A model generated the notes under the pieces. That model was not told where the DNA came from and did not search any database. It saw only the letters and a list, made by a program, of their open reading frames with translations. This document shows, piece by piece, positions 22,996 through 35,200 of a stretch of DNA of 48,926 bases (position 1 is its first letter; each line of letters starts with the position of its first letter). The stretch comes from Phoronis australis (Eukaryota > Phoronida > Phoronidae), in assembly GCA_002633005.1 (NCBI GenBank), contig NMRA01000260.1, forward strand, positions 1-48,926. Direction: 5' to 3'. Position numbers and translations under genes: made by a program.

Positions 22996-23716
22996 GTTTG
23001 GATTTTCAGTTGTGGATAACACCCACTATAGCATATCACACACAATAACATAAAAGTGTCAACAAGAAGACATGAATGCGATTCTAGATGATATCTTGAA
23101 AACTTTTAACCGTTAAATGAAAGTGCCCATGTTCTTGTGTACCACTTCAATTAGGCAAAGATTGACCTAAATAAATACCGTAAACACCAGGCCTGATGCG
23201 AGAAACTCAAACTGCAATGATTGAATTTTAACCCAAACTGCAAAAATGTGGTAATCGCCTACAATTTATGACCATAATATTCCACGGCAGGACTGATTCC
23301 ACGCCGAGACTCGCGTAACAAACGCTGAAGCAAATTGTTAAAGCAACACATTCTAAACTTTTGAACAGTTGACTCAGTGGGCAACTAGAAGGAAGATAAA
23401 GCCAACAGACTCCAGCGTGCACGGATTTCGGTTCACTTTTTGCAAAAACATGGACAAAAAGTGGAGCTATCTGTGGCACTACGCTCGATACTGAAGTAAA
23501 AGTTGATATATTGGCCACTTATCTCTAATATATTTTAACGGGAAGAGTAAGCGAGGAACACGCACAGCCCGGTCGTCGTGGTTTCGCAGCATTTGAATGG
23601 ATGCGACCCGCACGTGCATTCGCTTCACTCGAATTTCGGAAAAGAACTCAGCCTTTAAACCGTTTATTCGATTTCTCTCGCCGCCAAATATTGTGCACAC
23701 AACCTAGTAGAAGTTC

Positions 23717-23820
23717 GTGATAAACACAGGCGGCGGACGAATACCCCGAATGGTACTTGGCTTTGAAAAAAAGAGCGTTCTCCGGATCGAGATCGACGGA
23801 CTGAAGCCAAGAGTCGGTAA
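23717..23820 (+). CDS. Weak candidate exon, unrecognised
   Basis: Between an ACACAG acceptor-like site and a GTCG|GTAAGA donor the frame reads RIPRMVLGFEKKSVLRIEID, then GLKPRV. It is protein-like and basic, in a locally GC-richer stretch, but no family is recognised and several overlapping minus-strand ORFs are equally open. An unconfirmed exon at best. Confidence 0.2.
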
Positions 23821-24310
23821 GACAAAGAAAAAATATACACACCGACCACTTTTGAGTTGTTTTTGTCCAATAATATCCATATCAACACCTGGGCCTCGTT
23901 TTAGCGTATTCATATATAATGATTCAAAAGATTTCCACCCTGTATATACAAAATGTATCCCTCAAATTTCCTATGGATCGTTTATTCTTGCAATTATCCA
24001 GAATTATGCATCTTTCATTATAAAATAGGTCCTTTGTTGCCGTTTGATACAATTACATTCTTCATCAAAAATTCAGAATGCAGTAATACTATCGAAAAAC
24101 GCGATAAGCAACTGCTAGTCTCTATCCCAAATTTGCAGATAAAGGTTTTATAATTATTATAAATGAAAAATGGGCAAACACCTCTCACGTAGCTTTGAAA
24201 TGTACAACACAGTGGTCATCACATCGGTTGCAGTGAAGGACTTTCCATAAAAGTTTAGAAATAAACTCATTTCTACAGAAGGTAAAAGATAGTGATCCCA
24301 ATACATGTAG

Positions 24311-24473
24311 TTCATACCGTAAACAAGATATATTGGAATAGTTCATACTACCGTAAACAAGATATATTGGAATAGTTCATACTACCGTAAACAAGATATA
24401 TTGGAATAGTTCATACTACCGTAAACAAGATATATTGGAATAGTTCATACTACCGTATACAAGATATATTGGA
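24311..24473. repeat. 34-bp tandem repeat, about 5 copies
   Basis: The unit is TTCATACTACCGTAAACAAG followed by ATATATTGGAATAG. The first copy lacks CTA, and the last has a T change and ends GGAACA. Near-identical units show recent expansion. Confidence 0.93.
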
Positions 24474-24849
24474 ACAAATTTTTACAATTATTATGTTACT
24501 AAAAAGTGTAATCTCGGTAATACCAATATTCATAAAGAGATAGTCTTATTTTGATCACTTGTTGATTAGTTGTCACGGTCAACATTCAAGAACAATTAAA
24601 CGGTACAACTGGATTGAAAAGCGGGACTACAGGATAAAGAGCGCGACATGTGAGTGGCTAAGACAAACCGTAACGGCGAAATGTTTGCTGCAACACACAA
24701 AGGCGTACCGACAGCGTTTTTTGGAAATGTAACACCCAAAATGCCCGACAGATTTTTTGTTTTTTTATAGTTCAATGGAAAATTGCAGGATCCTCAAAAA
24801 TCTATGAAACGTCACGCTCGTATGGCTTAGTCCCCAGTTTACACGCAAG

Positions 24850-25325
24850 ATATATTACTCTTATTGGACCCATTTTTAACATGGTGTGGTCATGTGGCAA
24901 CCTCATTTACAAACAGATATACATGTAGATAGCTTGGAAAGAATTCAATGCAAGGCCGTCGTACGCTGTAGTGGTGATCGTTAGACAACCCGGCATTGTC
25001 TCATCCGTGTTCAGTAATACCGGCCTTCCCACACTCGCTGACAGGAGGAAGGAACTTAGACTTTCGTTTTTTGAAAAGATTATAACAGTTAATTCCCAAG
25101 CACGACCTCCAGAACATCAGAAATACCCGCAGACCATCTCCTAAAAATATACAGATTATGCATCATCCTCTACACTGATTAACATTCAAAGGACAGCAGA
25201 TGCTTCCAACCTATTGTGTGCAAACTAGATTCCTACAGATATGCTTTATTCCCACGTAAAATACTGGACTGGAATCAACTGCCCGAGGAATTGGTGATAG
25301 CTCGAGTAGCAGATCACCCCTAAAA
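24850..25325 (+). mobile_element. 3' end of a degenerate non-LTR (LINE) reverse transcriptase ORF
   Basis: In changing frames the plus strand reads VDSLERIQCKAVVRCSGDR, TTRHC, then TGLPTLADRRKELRLSFFEK (about 25020-25080) and finally SYRYALFPRKILDWNQLPEE followed by LVIA. From family knowledge, the order D.LE.(V/I)Q..A.R...D...T, LP.L..RR...RL, then Y.FFPR...WN.LPE is the conserved C-terminal part of jockey/CR1-like LINE ORF2. Stops and frameshifts show it is dead. No tail or target-site duplication was identified. Confidence 0.7.
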
Positions 25326-26058
25326 TTCTACCAGATACCATTTGACAGATCGGGTGCGAACTGCTGACTAGCACATGCGCGCAACCNTGCATAGGCCCTG
25401 AACAAACCCCGTTTAGGGTTTCTTTATTCAAAAGGTCCGCAAACCCAAAACGTCGAGTCCCCTGCATCCCTGCATTTTAGGCTGGGCGCGCGCATCTGAT
25501 TATTCCTGTGCCCTAGCCCCCCTAACTCAAAATCCTGAGCTCATCCAGTCGAAGACTTTCTGTCAAGCCTGAAATCGTTGCTGTCCTGATTATTGTACTG
25601 CATCCCCGCTGCCACCCTGCCAGAATTTGTTTATGCTACGCAATTGACAGATTCATATTCAGAAAGAACTAAACCTTTTTAGGTGGTTTGCATGGGAAAC
25701 ATGGAGATTTGTCTCTCACACATTAACAGGCTAATTTATTAAAACTTTTAACAACTTTTTGGAGAGCAGGCTCTTAAAGTGTTATGTTTCTAACACGTTG
25801 AATTGGTTTTTTCCTAGCTCCACAAAAAGTAACCTGAGCGACATGTGCAGTATAGGCCATCGGCGAAACTGAAGCTAATTTGAAGTATTTGTGATAATAG
25901 CTGTGTAGTTGGAGCTCAGCGCACGACAAACTTATCAACTGATGATGCAAATTCTGATTTATTTCGAACATGTAACAGTCCATGCACACAGAATACGTCA
26001 CTACTGATTTAAAGCCGGATACGAAGAGCAAGATTAGGAATATGTCCAGGTCATAGGA
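25326..26058. other. Intergenic sequence and 3' UTR side of the minus-strand CTHRC1/FN2 gene
   Basis: A single ambiguous base lies at 25387. AATAAA on the minus strand occurs at 25958-25963, and again at about 25735. No other gene is seen. Confidence 0.5.
25958..25963 (-). promoter_or_regulatory. Polyadenylation signal AATAAA for the CTHRC1/FN2 gene
   Basis: TTTATT on the plus strand is AATAAA on the minus strand, about 100 nt after the stop codon at 26059-26061. Confidence 0.5.
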
Positions 26059-26201
26059 TCACCAGTCTGCCAAAAACACTTCCTCGACCACGAGGCGGCA
26101 GCTTGAATTCCAGCAGGTGTAGGCGTTATTTTGGGGTCCGCACGTTTCAACATACATCTTTATGTTGTATGTACCGGCATCCAGTTTGCAGAGACCTTCC
26201 A
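26059..26201 (-). CDS. CTHRC1 domain 3, terminal exon
   Basis: After AATTTCAG the frame reads LEGLCKLDAGTYNIKMYVET, CGPQNNAYTCWNSSCRLVVE, then EVFLADW and TGA (26059-26061). It matches VEGLCEG..AG, VGTC, STGWNSVSRIIIEEL. Two extra cysteines (T-C-WNSS-C-R) replace the usual Gly and Ser. Confidence 0.9.
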
Positions 26202-29200
26202 CTGAAATTCAACGAATGAAATGACATTTACTATTCGAAACACCACCGGTACATTTTTAGCCTAAATTTTCATAAGTACATGCCCGAATCTCGACACCAG
26301 TGAAAACTTCAAAGAGGAGGATTTCGAAACAAGCTTTACAGAGTTGTTATCATCTCTTTACCGGTCCCAATTTAAGAAATTCTCAGAAATGTGTGTCGCT
26401 TTACACACAATGCGTGCTCTAAACGGATGTCTCGACAGACTACAGACTGAAGTAGTCAATCATTCTCCATTCTCACATATCTGACATACTCAGTTAGAAA
26501 ACATCTCTGAGGGGAACTATAAGACAACAAATAGATCGGAGGTGTTGCAAATGAGAACTGATGTGAAGGCAATGGTTGGAAACAAAAGGACTTGGAAGTT
26601 ACTGAAAGTATATGTCTGCGTTACCTTCATCCCAGAAACTTCTGTGATGTCTTTTAACATTGAAGGTCTTGCAAATTTTGGAATTCAACTAGATCAGCCA
26701 AAATCCCTCAAAAACTGTGCGATAAATATTATAAATATGACTGCTTTGTCCAAGTCAAGTGGAATCACAGAATTAAGCGTAAAACATGAAAAACGTTCAC
26801 AACAAACAAAAGAGTAATAAACAAAGTATTCTGCAGCACCTTTGTCAGTCTATGGGTCTTTGAAACTTACAGACTGAAACGCGGTGGTGGTTGTCATTAA
26901 CAACATTATTGGTGTAGAAGATGATCTGGTAAACAACCCCGGCTATGGTTCCAGGGTCAGAGCATTTGTCGCCGTTAAACGTAAAGTACCATTTGGAACA
27001 GCCAGCGCCGTTGGTTTGCGAACTCTGCGCTTGTCTCAAGGCACCTTGGTAATACACTCGAAGGTAACTCAATGAAGACTGTTTCACATAGTTCACATTC
27101 TGAAAACAGCACGGATTTGTTTTACACCAAACATACATAAGATTAATGATGATCTTCAATAGAAGACCATCATGTCCTTACCAAGTTTTGACAAATAACT
27201 TACGTTGAAACTTTCTGGGCCAAAATTTCGCAAATAAGACTATTAATATTTGAATTCAAGCAATATTTTTAAATATTAAACTTCGAAGCTTTCAAATATC
27301 TTTGATCAGGGCACAAAAATACTCAAAGTCGCGCATCCTTGCATTTTCTATCAATAACCACGGAAAGAATAATCGTTTTGCCCAGTAAAGCCTGAAACAA
27401 TGGCAACAAAACTTCACTTACAACGAAATTTCAGTTACTTCAAATTGTCTCTAGAAAAAACTTTAGCGAAAACTCGTGAAAATTTAAAAGCTGCAACGAA
27501 AAATGTTATAATCAATGATTTAGCAACATGAAAATTCACTTATATGGAATTTTTAATTAACATGAAGCAGAAAGAGCGTTCGTAATTTAAAAACGCATGC
27601 GGGTCAATTTCTGGTTAAAAATGTTTTCCCGAATTTATTTCTAGTACACCTCGAGTTAAATGATTTTGAACAAGACCCTGGTTATCAACTCTGTACTTTT
27701 TATACACCAGGAAGATCACGTGACTTAGCACTATGGTGGGTCGGATTTTCAAGCCGCAATATGCGGAAAATGTCTCAAAGTGACATAGAAAACCCTTGAC
27801 GTCTAACGTTGGAGAGCGGGGAAAAGGCGGAAATTATGAAGACCAGGGCAGCTCAATCCACTCTGGCCCCCAAACTTTTTACTTTGGTGAGAAGGGGGGA
27901 TGGTGTCAGAGACCAACTTTTGACTCTTTTTAATATGCCACTGTGAACTTACGACGAAGCTAATATGTCCGACGTCGTCTGGGTCATTTTTAGCCCACCA
28001 CCACCACTGATGAATATTGTGTTCTGGCAGACGATGAACAACACCGTTTGAAGACATAACTACAACAGAAAAGACTACACGCTCACACCAGTCTAGCGAT
28101 CACAATTCAGCGCCATCTTTGGAAACCATGATAGGTTTGGTGTTTATACAGAAAAATAACGTTCCTACAATTACACATACAAAAATGGAGTTCACTGAGT
28201 ACCTCAACGGAAAATACACCACCTTCGACATGTGTTATGATTGCACTTTAAAAAGATACTAAACCTGGAGTTTGTTACACCGCTGCGTATATTGTTACAC
28301 CGGTGTGTCTATTGTTACACCGGTGTGTATATTGTTACACCGGTGTGTCTATTGTTACACCGGTGTGTATATTGTTACACCGGTGTGTATATTGTTACAC
28401 TGCTGTGTATATTGTTACACCGGTGTGTATATTGTTACACCGGTGTGTATATTGTTACACTGCTGTGTATATTGTTACACCGGTGTGTACATTGTTACAC
28501 CGGTGTGCACATTGTTACACCAGTGTTTATATTGTAACACCACTGTGTATATTGTTACACTGGTGTTTATATTGTTACACCGCTGTGTGTATTTTTACAC
28601 CGCTGTGAATGTTGTTAAACCGCTGTGTATATGGTTACACCGGTGTTTATATTGTTACACCACTGTGTATAGTGTTATACCGGCATCTCTATTGCTACAC
28701 CGGTGACTATATTTTGATAATTTAATGGACTCGTGATATATTTTAGACAACGATTGGAAACTAGATTTGATGATTAATAAAGCATTGCGGTAAAATGGGT
28801 CCAAGACCTCAACATAACTTTAAAACGGATAGAATAGCCCATTGCATGCGACCTCTCTCGGTATCTAGGTTAAACAGACGCCCTACTACCACCAAAGTAC
28901 ACATGCGAACCCTTTTGGCCAAGAGTATATGACACCAACGGAACAAAGTTTTACCAGCGCTAATGTCCAAATCGTAACGTATCTCTTCGACGATCATTCG
29001 ACTTCTGGACTTCCATCCGGTGTAGGCATTCGGTGCAGTCCCGGTGCGTGGTTCCGTGCTCACATGAACAGTTATTGATATGGCACCAGATCCAATATTG
29101 TCGCAAATTCCAGATACTGTAACCATATGTGCGTTAGGATTATAGATAAGGATATCACCATCCACACCACTAATTACTGATATGAGAGCTGCGCAACTAC

Positions 29201-32200
29201 ATCCCACAAAATAGCGCTTTTGCGAAATTTTATAGCCACAGCGCTCATACGGGCGCATCTACTGTCTCGTACAATGACTGGTCCACAAAGCAAGGGCCGC
29301 GGTCCCAGAGTTTTCTCAGGCCAGTAGACATTGTATTGTAAAATAAACTAAAAATATTATAGTCACGTTCTACAATAACATACTGCGCGTTTTTCACTGG
29401 AATTGGTATGGGGACTTGTTGATAACAAAACATTAACTAAGATTAAAAAGAATTCTTTAAAACTGTGAGAGAAATTACAAGTTGATAATTTGATAACCTT
29501 CTCATTAGTTGACACTTTCTGATGCATTCTGAGTGCTGCTGAAGGATTAAGTGTAAACTCAATAACGAGTGTAGGTTGGCCTAATCAGTGCTAAGAATCA
29601 CCGTGACATAATATACATGCCTTACTTTATGCACTTTAGAATAAAAGCTCAATGAATACGTGTTGAATGAAAGGGTAAAAATTCAGCAGAAAAATTCACC
29701 TAATGAACCCATGGTTGCACCAAATGACTTAGAATTGGAACTCAATTGTACATGTACCTGCGAGATTCCTTGAGAAATGCAGGAGAAGTAACTCTTTGGT
29801 AATTATATCACCTTTGCTTTAAAGAAACCTATCTGGTGCATTATATGACCTTTGCCTTAAAGGACCCTATCCGGTGCATTATAAGCCCTTTTAGTACAAT
29901 TATTGCAAAGTCCGCGAAAAGTGTTTATTGTTGTGAGTCACAGTAGACTAACTGTTGACATACCAAAATACACACTGCAGGTGTTCCATAAAAAGTTGAA
30001 AGACGCTCACTAAGGTACATGCTCTTCTAAATCTAATTAGTCTGCTACAGGGTCGCTTTCTGTGATGCTAATCATTTGCACCATGGTTCCGGAAAGGAAT
30101 CTTGAGTTAAAGAACAAACATAAAGTTATCCCTCCAATAAATCATTTTCCGGCCTATCCGATCAATCTTTTCAGGTGTCTCCGTTCTACTAGTATTCGGT
30201 AGCTTACACTCGAAACACTCATTCTTAAGTTGGACAATATTGCGTATATCGCAATTATTGGCATCACACTAGTATCACAGATCACAAACCACGTGACAGC
30301 CGACATACTAGCATTAGTTTCGTTATTCGACATGTGACATCACAGACCACGTGACACTGACATACCGGCATTAGTTCCGTCGTAGGACGTGTCCAATGGT
30401 GGGTCATTTAGGTGAGCCAATAAACCATCAATAGCTCCAGGCGAAGAGCAGTCGTTTCCATTAAACTTGATTTTGTACCGAATACTGCCATGTCCAGCTA
30501 GACGTGTGTTGGCGATGAAGATCACGTGAATGGACGTGCTTGGGTCTCGCTTGTAATAGTTAAATGTCTACAACCGAATGAAAGAAACTAAAATGAGAAA
30601 TTTCAATTTCGCAGTGCTGTATTAGTTGCGTAGTCTGGAAAATTCGAATTAAAGCTACAAATTATTTCAATTGCGAATCATTATTTCAAGGTACATATCA
30701 GGAATGACAAGCTTTATTCAACGCGCACAATTGCTTTATAAACGCGTAGTATTACTTATGCAACGTTCAGAATTGGTTATTCAACGCGTACTTTTAATCA
30801 GTTCGGCTATGTTTCGTCTGGGTTGTGGCGGTGGACACAAACTGAGCCACAACACCATGTTCGGCTGGTCTGTTCTCTCAGCTTGTCCGGAACCTGCTTT
30901 GCCAGGTTGTTGTAGCACCGACAGTTGACTGTTTGGTGTATCCACTTGGTATTTTACATGATATTTGCCCATTCGGTAGTTTGCACCTACTTGTTATTAT
31001 TGAATTTGCCGTAATGCTCGACCCACTTGGTACGCAATCTGCCAATACTCATTTGGTACTATAGTAATATATGCTACTTAGAATGGGATACTCAATTACA
31101 CATTGGGCATCTAGAAATATATCTTTTTCAGTGAGGCAGAAATCTTTTCCGACTTAAATTCATTAGGTCACGTGATGCGACCAAAAAGAAGGCGTGCTGG
31201 CAGGACAAAATGTTTGCAACATTAGGTATCGTAAATGTGTGCATTATCTCTTGTAATTAAGGTACCCATCTGGTACTATCTTCCATGAAATAAATATTTG
31301 TATATCTGTTACCATAAAATTCCCAATACAACATAAAATATATATCATTTTGTATTGTTTTATTTGTCCTCAATAATGGGAAATACGGCTCTCGAACATA
31401 AATCGTATTATTTGGGCAAATACTATTCTACAGCCCTTCAAGCTTCATATCCAACTTCTAGTCGGTTCCTATCTAGTTCGGTGGTAGCGCTGATTGTTCT
31501 TTGTTCCAGCTTCCGGTTGGCCCAGCCTCAGGCAACCGTAACTCAGCTTGTCTGGAACCTGCATCGGCGGATTGAAAAAGCCTAGTTGGCCGTTTGGTGT
31601 ACCCACTTGGTACTTTATATGAGATTTTCCCATTTGGCAGTTTGTAGCCATTTGGTAGGCCTACTTGTTATTGAATTTGCTGTTTTGCTAGACCCACTTG
31701 CTAGGCAATGGTCCACTTTCCGTTTGGTATTATATACCCATTTGGTACTATGCTAACCTGTACCACTTAGTATCCGATACTCAATTACACCTTGGGTATC
31801 GCAAATATGTGTTGTGTGTTTTATCCCTTGTAATTAAGGTACCCGTCAGGTACTTTATGTGAAATAGCTATTTATAGACCTGTGACACATAAATTTCCAA
31901 TGCAACCTAAAATGCATATTAATCTTGTGTTGTTTCATTCGTCCCCAATAAGCACACTTTAACGCGCGTAAGGACACTAGTCTAAAAACCATTTCGTGCT
32001 TCATATACACAAGTCGGAGACTCGCACAAAATCTGCGTGATAACGAGTGATGGCTTAGCACAAGCGACCCCCCTCCGAGCATTATTAAGAAAAAAACGGT
32101 CATCACAGCTATCACAAATTATTTTTGGTTCCCTTTCGCGGCATCCCATAATAATCACGTGGTTTGATACGACTTATACGAAAGACCTTCCTATTCTGTG

Positions 32201-35200
32201 GAATGACAATGTTGGTACTTCAAGGATAAAAACCAAAATATATCAGAGGCTACCCTTTGCTAAACGGACGTAAACATCAGATTGAAAAAAGACGCGTAGT
32301 CACCAATCAAACAAATATGTACTTTTAATTAAATTCAGTCAATCATGGTTCACTCGACTGATTTCAACAAATACGAAAATAAGTCTTCACATACACACAT
32401 GGGACATGATAAAAATAAAATTCTGTATTAATTCCCCAGACAAAATTTAAAATAAATGGACGCAAGCCTTACATAGAGCAGCGCGTTGTCCTCGCCTTTT
32501 ACACCTGTCCATGAATACTGCCTGATGTTAAATCTCGACAATCCGGGGCACGTACCTAAAAGAATTACGTGTAAAAGATCTTGTTCACGATTATTTCCTC
32601 CTGTCGTAAATAGGTATTCGTTGCACTATAAATCACGCCTGTTCTTGTTCACCTACATGTACTACGTCTTAAATGCAACGCGAATGACCAAATTTTAGGT
32701 TGAGGCGAGCAACGTAAATTAGAAAAATATATTGTTGAAAGCACAAGGTCAAGGTCAACGAAATATGGAGCGAAGATTACTATATATTGTTCAAAAATTA
32801 CTCGTTAAAAATTCACGGGTAAAGTATACGAATTTCATAATCTGTCCGGCATCAGCAGAAAATCTGTTAATTTCAATCGTACAGTGTACGTATCAATTTA
32901 TGTTGTTTAGTGGCAATTTCAAAAAAGTTACCATGCCGGGTGTTATGCTCTGTAGGTGAAATTCAAAAACCCTTGAACTTCATCATTCGCTAAATTTTGT
33001 TCATTTTGAAAAAAAGTAGGATATACAGATTTTTCGTGTAAATTGGGATTGGGATTTCAATTTGTAATATGACTGTTTGCATGAAAATGAAGCAGACACT
33101 GGTTGGCCTCGGAAACAATGACTTGCAAAAGTTGAAATAACATGCTTACCACATTTTCTAAATTTTTTTTGAAGTTTACAATGTATCAAGTGCATTATTA
33201 TAATCATTGGGGCGAAAATTTGTTAACAGTCTCACACTTCTTGTTTAAAAACCTCAACATAATGATTTTTCACTACGGCAAAATTGAAAAATATAATTCA
33301 ATTTCAAAAGTGAAGAGTTATAAGTTATTTCACGCGGTCTGGTACAGGCGATGTATCAGACGCGCGCAGACGCCAAGGTGGGACCATGGCATTTCACTGA
33401 TCACCTGGAACCATTTTTATGGGAAGTTAGATGATACGAATAATTTCAAACTATAAGGAATATGACCATAGTGCTCAAACAAAATTTCCCCATGTCCTTG
33501 AATTTACAAGTGTAATTGACCGTTCTAAATCCAAGTGCAGTTTAATTTGTTACTCACATCCTTCGTTAACGAAAGTCAAAATTTAAATACTTTCTCTTTT
33601 CGCGTTTCTGTTCTCCGATCCTGCTGTAGTGGAGGAAAGAGTGCATCACACTTCACCTACTACCTGAGGGTATTTGAAGACTAAGACACGGGCCCCAGAT
33701 TTAATGAGGCAAGGGTGCTCCAGTCAAATATTTGAAAAAGTAACATTAGTTTATGAGTACGTTGAACAATTGATTTACATGGTAAATGCTGTTGTGTAGA
33801 AACATATACATGTATTTGCCACAATTTCACATTACGGGCCGGCAAAATGGTAAACGAAAAAACTCCATTCGTGTCAGGCTTGTGAAAATTCGTGTTTTAA
33901 TGACTAATAAACCATTGATTCAGTTATACCTGGGCACTGGCCCCACATCCCATCGGCGTCGTAACTGGCGGTGGTGGCACACCACAACTGGTTATGGCTG
34001 TCGTCAGTGCACGAGGAATATGATTTGCCGTTGTAGACGAATGGGAGGACACAGGGATCACCACCGGCATTTCCCCCATAGGTCCATAGATTGGTGTCTG
34101 AATAAAAGGAAAATTGAAATGTCATGTGCCTAATTTATAAGAGCAAAGGTAAATTAAAGCGTAACACTCCTTCTACTCACAGCTGTGACATAAGCATGCC
34201 ATTTGCGAAGTTGCATCTGATCAGGGTAATCAGCAGTTAAAAGTCGGTAGGTTGAAAATATAAGGTCGTGTGCCATAAATATCACGACCACATTGCACAC
34301 CACATTAAGTCATGGGCGACGCAGCACTGAAAAAGGGGGTTATATCCCCCAGCCCCCTATGATGCGCCATTCATGCAAATATAAACACGCACATCCACAT
34401 TACGACTGCATCAAGCATGAAACTCTAACCCTGTAATGCCAACTACCGCACGTGACCGGTTAGAGATTGCGTTCGCGAGACTCATAACCGTGAGAGTTGC
34501 TCTGAGAATTTCCGGCTGCCAGCTGGACTGAGTTTCAATAGACAGTAGTACATGTACTTATCAAATCAAGAATAATTTCATTGCTTCATTTTCATTTTGT
34601 CATTATTGCTTTCCAAGCGAGACTTGATGTATGGTTCCATACAATCAGCGATTTCTCGACAATATTAGTTAACAAACCCGAAGACACTGGTCATTCTTTA
34701 TAAGCACCGATTTGTTGCAATGGGTAGTGTCGAAATAAATATTGATTAAGTAATTAAAATGAATAGATCCATTTTAAGTTACCCACAGTTTGTGCATATG
34801 TACTTTTAAATCATGGAAACAAACTTATTGACATGTACTTTAACGTCAAAATCTATTTTTAAATGGTGTTTACCAATTTGGGTTCTTGGGTCAAAGTACT
34901 CTAGAGATTTTAGAAAATTCTGAGAACAAACTGTAACAGCCAGTGATATGATTGGATATAATCATGTGGATTTTATTAACCAATCACTAAAAAAGTAGAA
35001 TATTATAATATGGGCATAAGTCAATAAGATATTGAGATAACCTATAGTGGTTGAAGCATAAAGACTTGCTACAGTGTACAGAGGAAATTGTACGACAGAG
35101 CCATCTCGTGGAAGATTCTAGAATGGATCTCGGCAAGGGCAAGGGTTTACGAACAGGGAATAAACTAAGAGCTTGTCACTTGCATCGTGAGTAGTAACAT

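Noticed and set aside
27953-28057. Internal ATG at 28055-28057 as the start of a separate gene
   Set aside because: A good acceptor lies just upstream, the phase fits the preceding domain exactly, and there is no signal peptide after the ATG.
28241-28706. Three overlapping plus-strand ORFs of 98-144 codons rich in Cys, Tyr and Val
   Set aside because: They are the 20-bp satellite read in three frames. They stay open only because the unit has no stop codon.
28809-29258. The full 149-codon minus ORF as a single-exon protein
   Set aside because: Only 28955-29116 matches a CTHRC1 domain and it is bounded by splice sites; the ends are intronic read-through.
33786-34133. 115-codon plus-strand ORF, repeated at 41720-42067
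   Set aside because: It is the antisense shadow of the FN2 exon on the minus strand.
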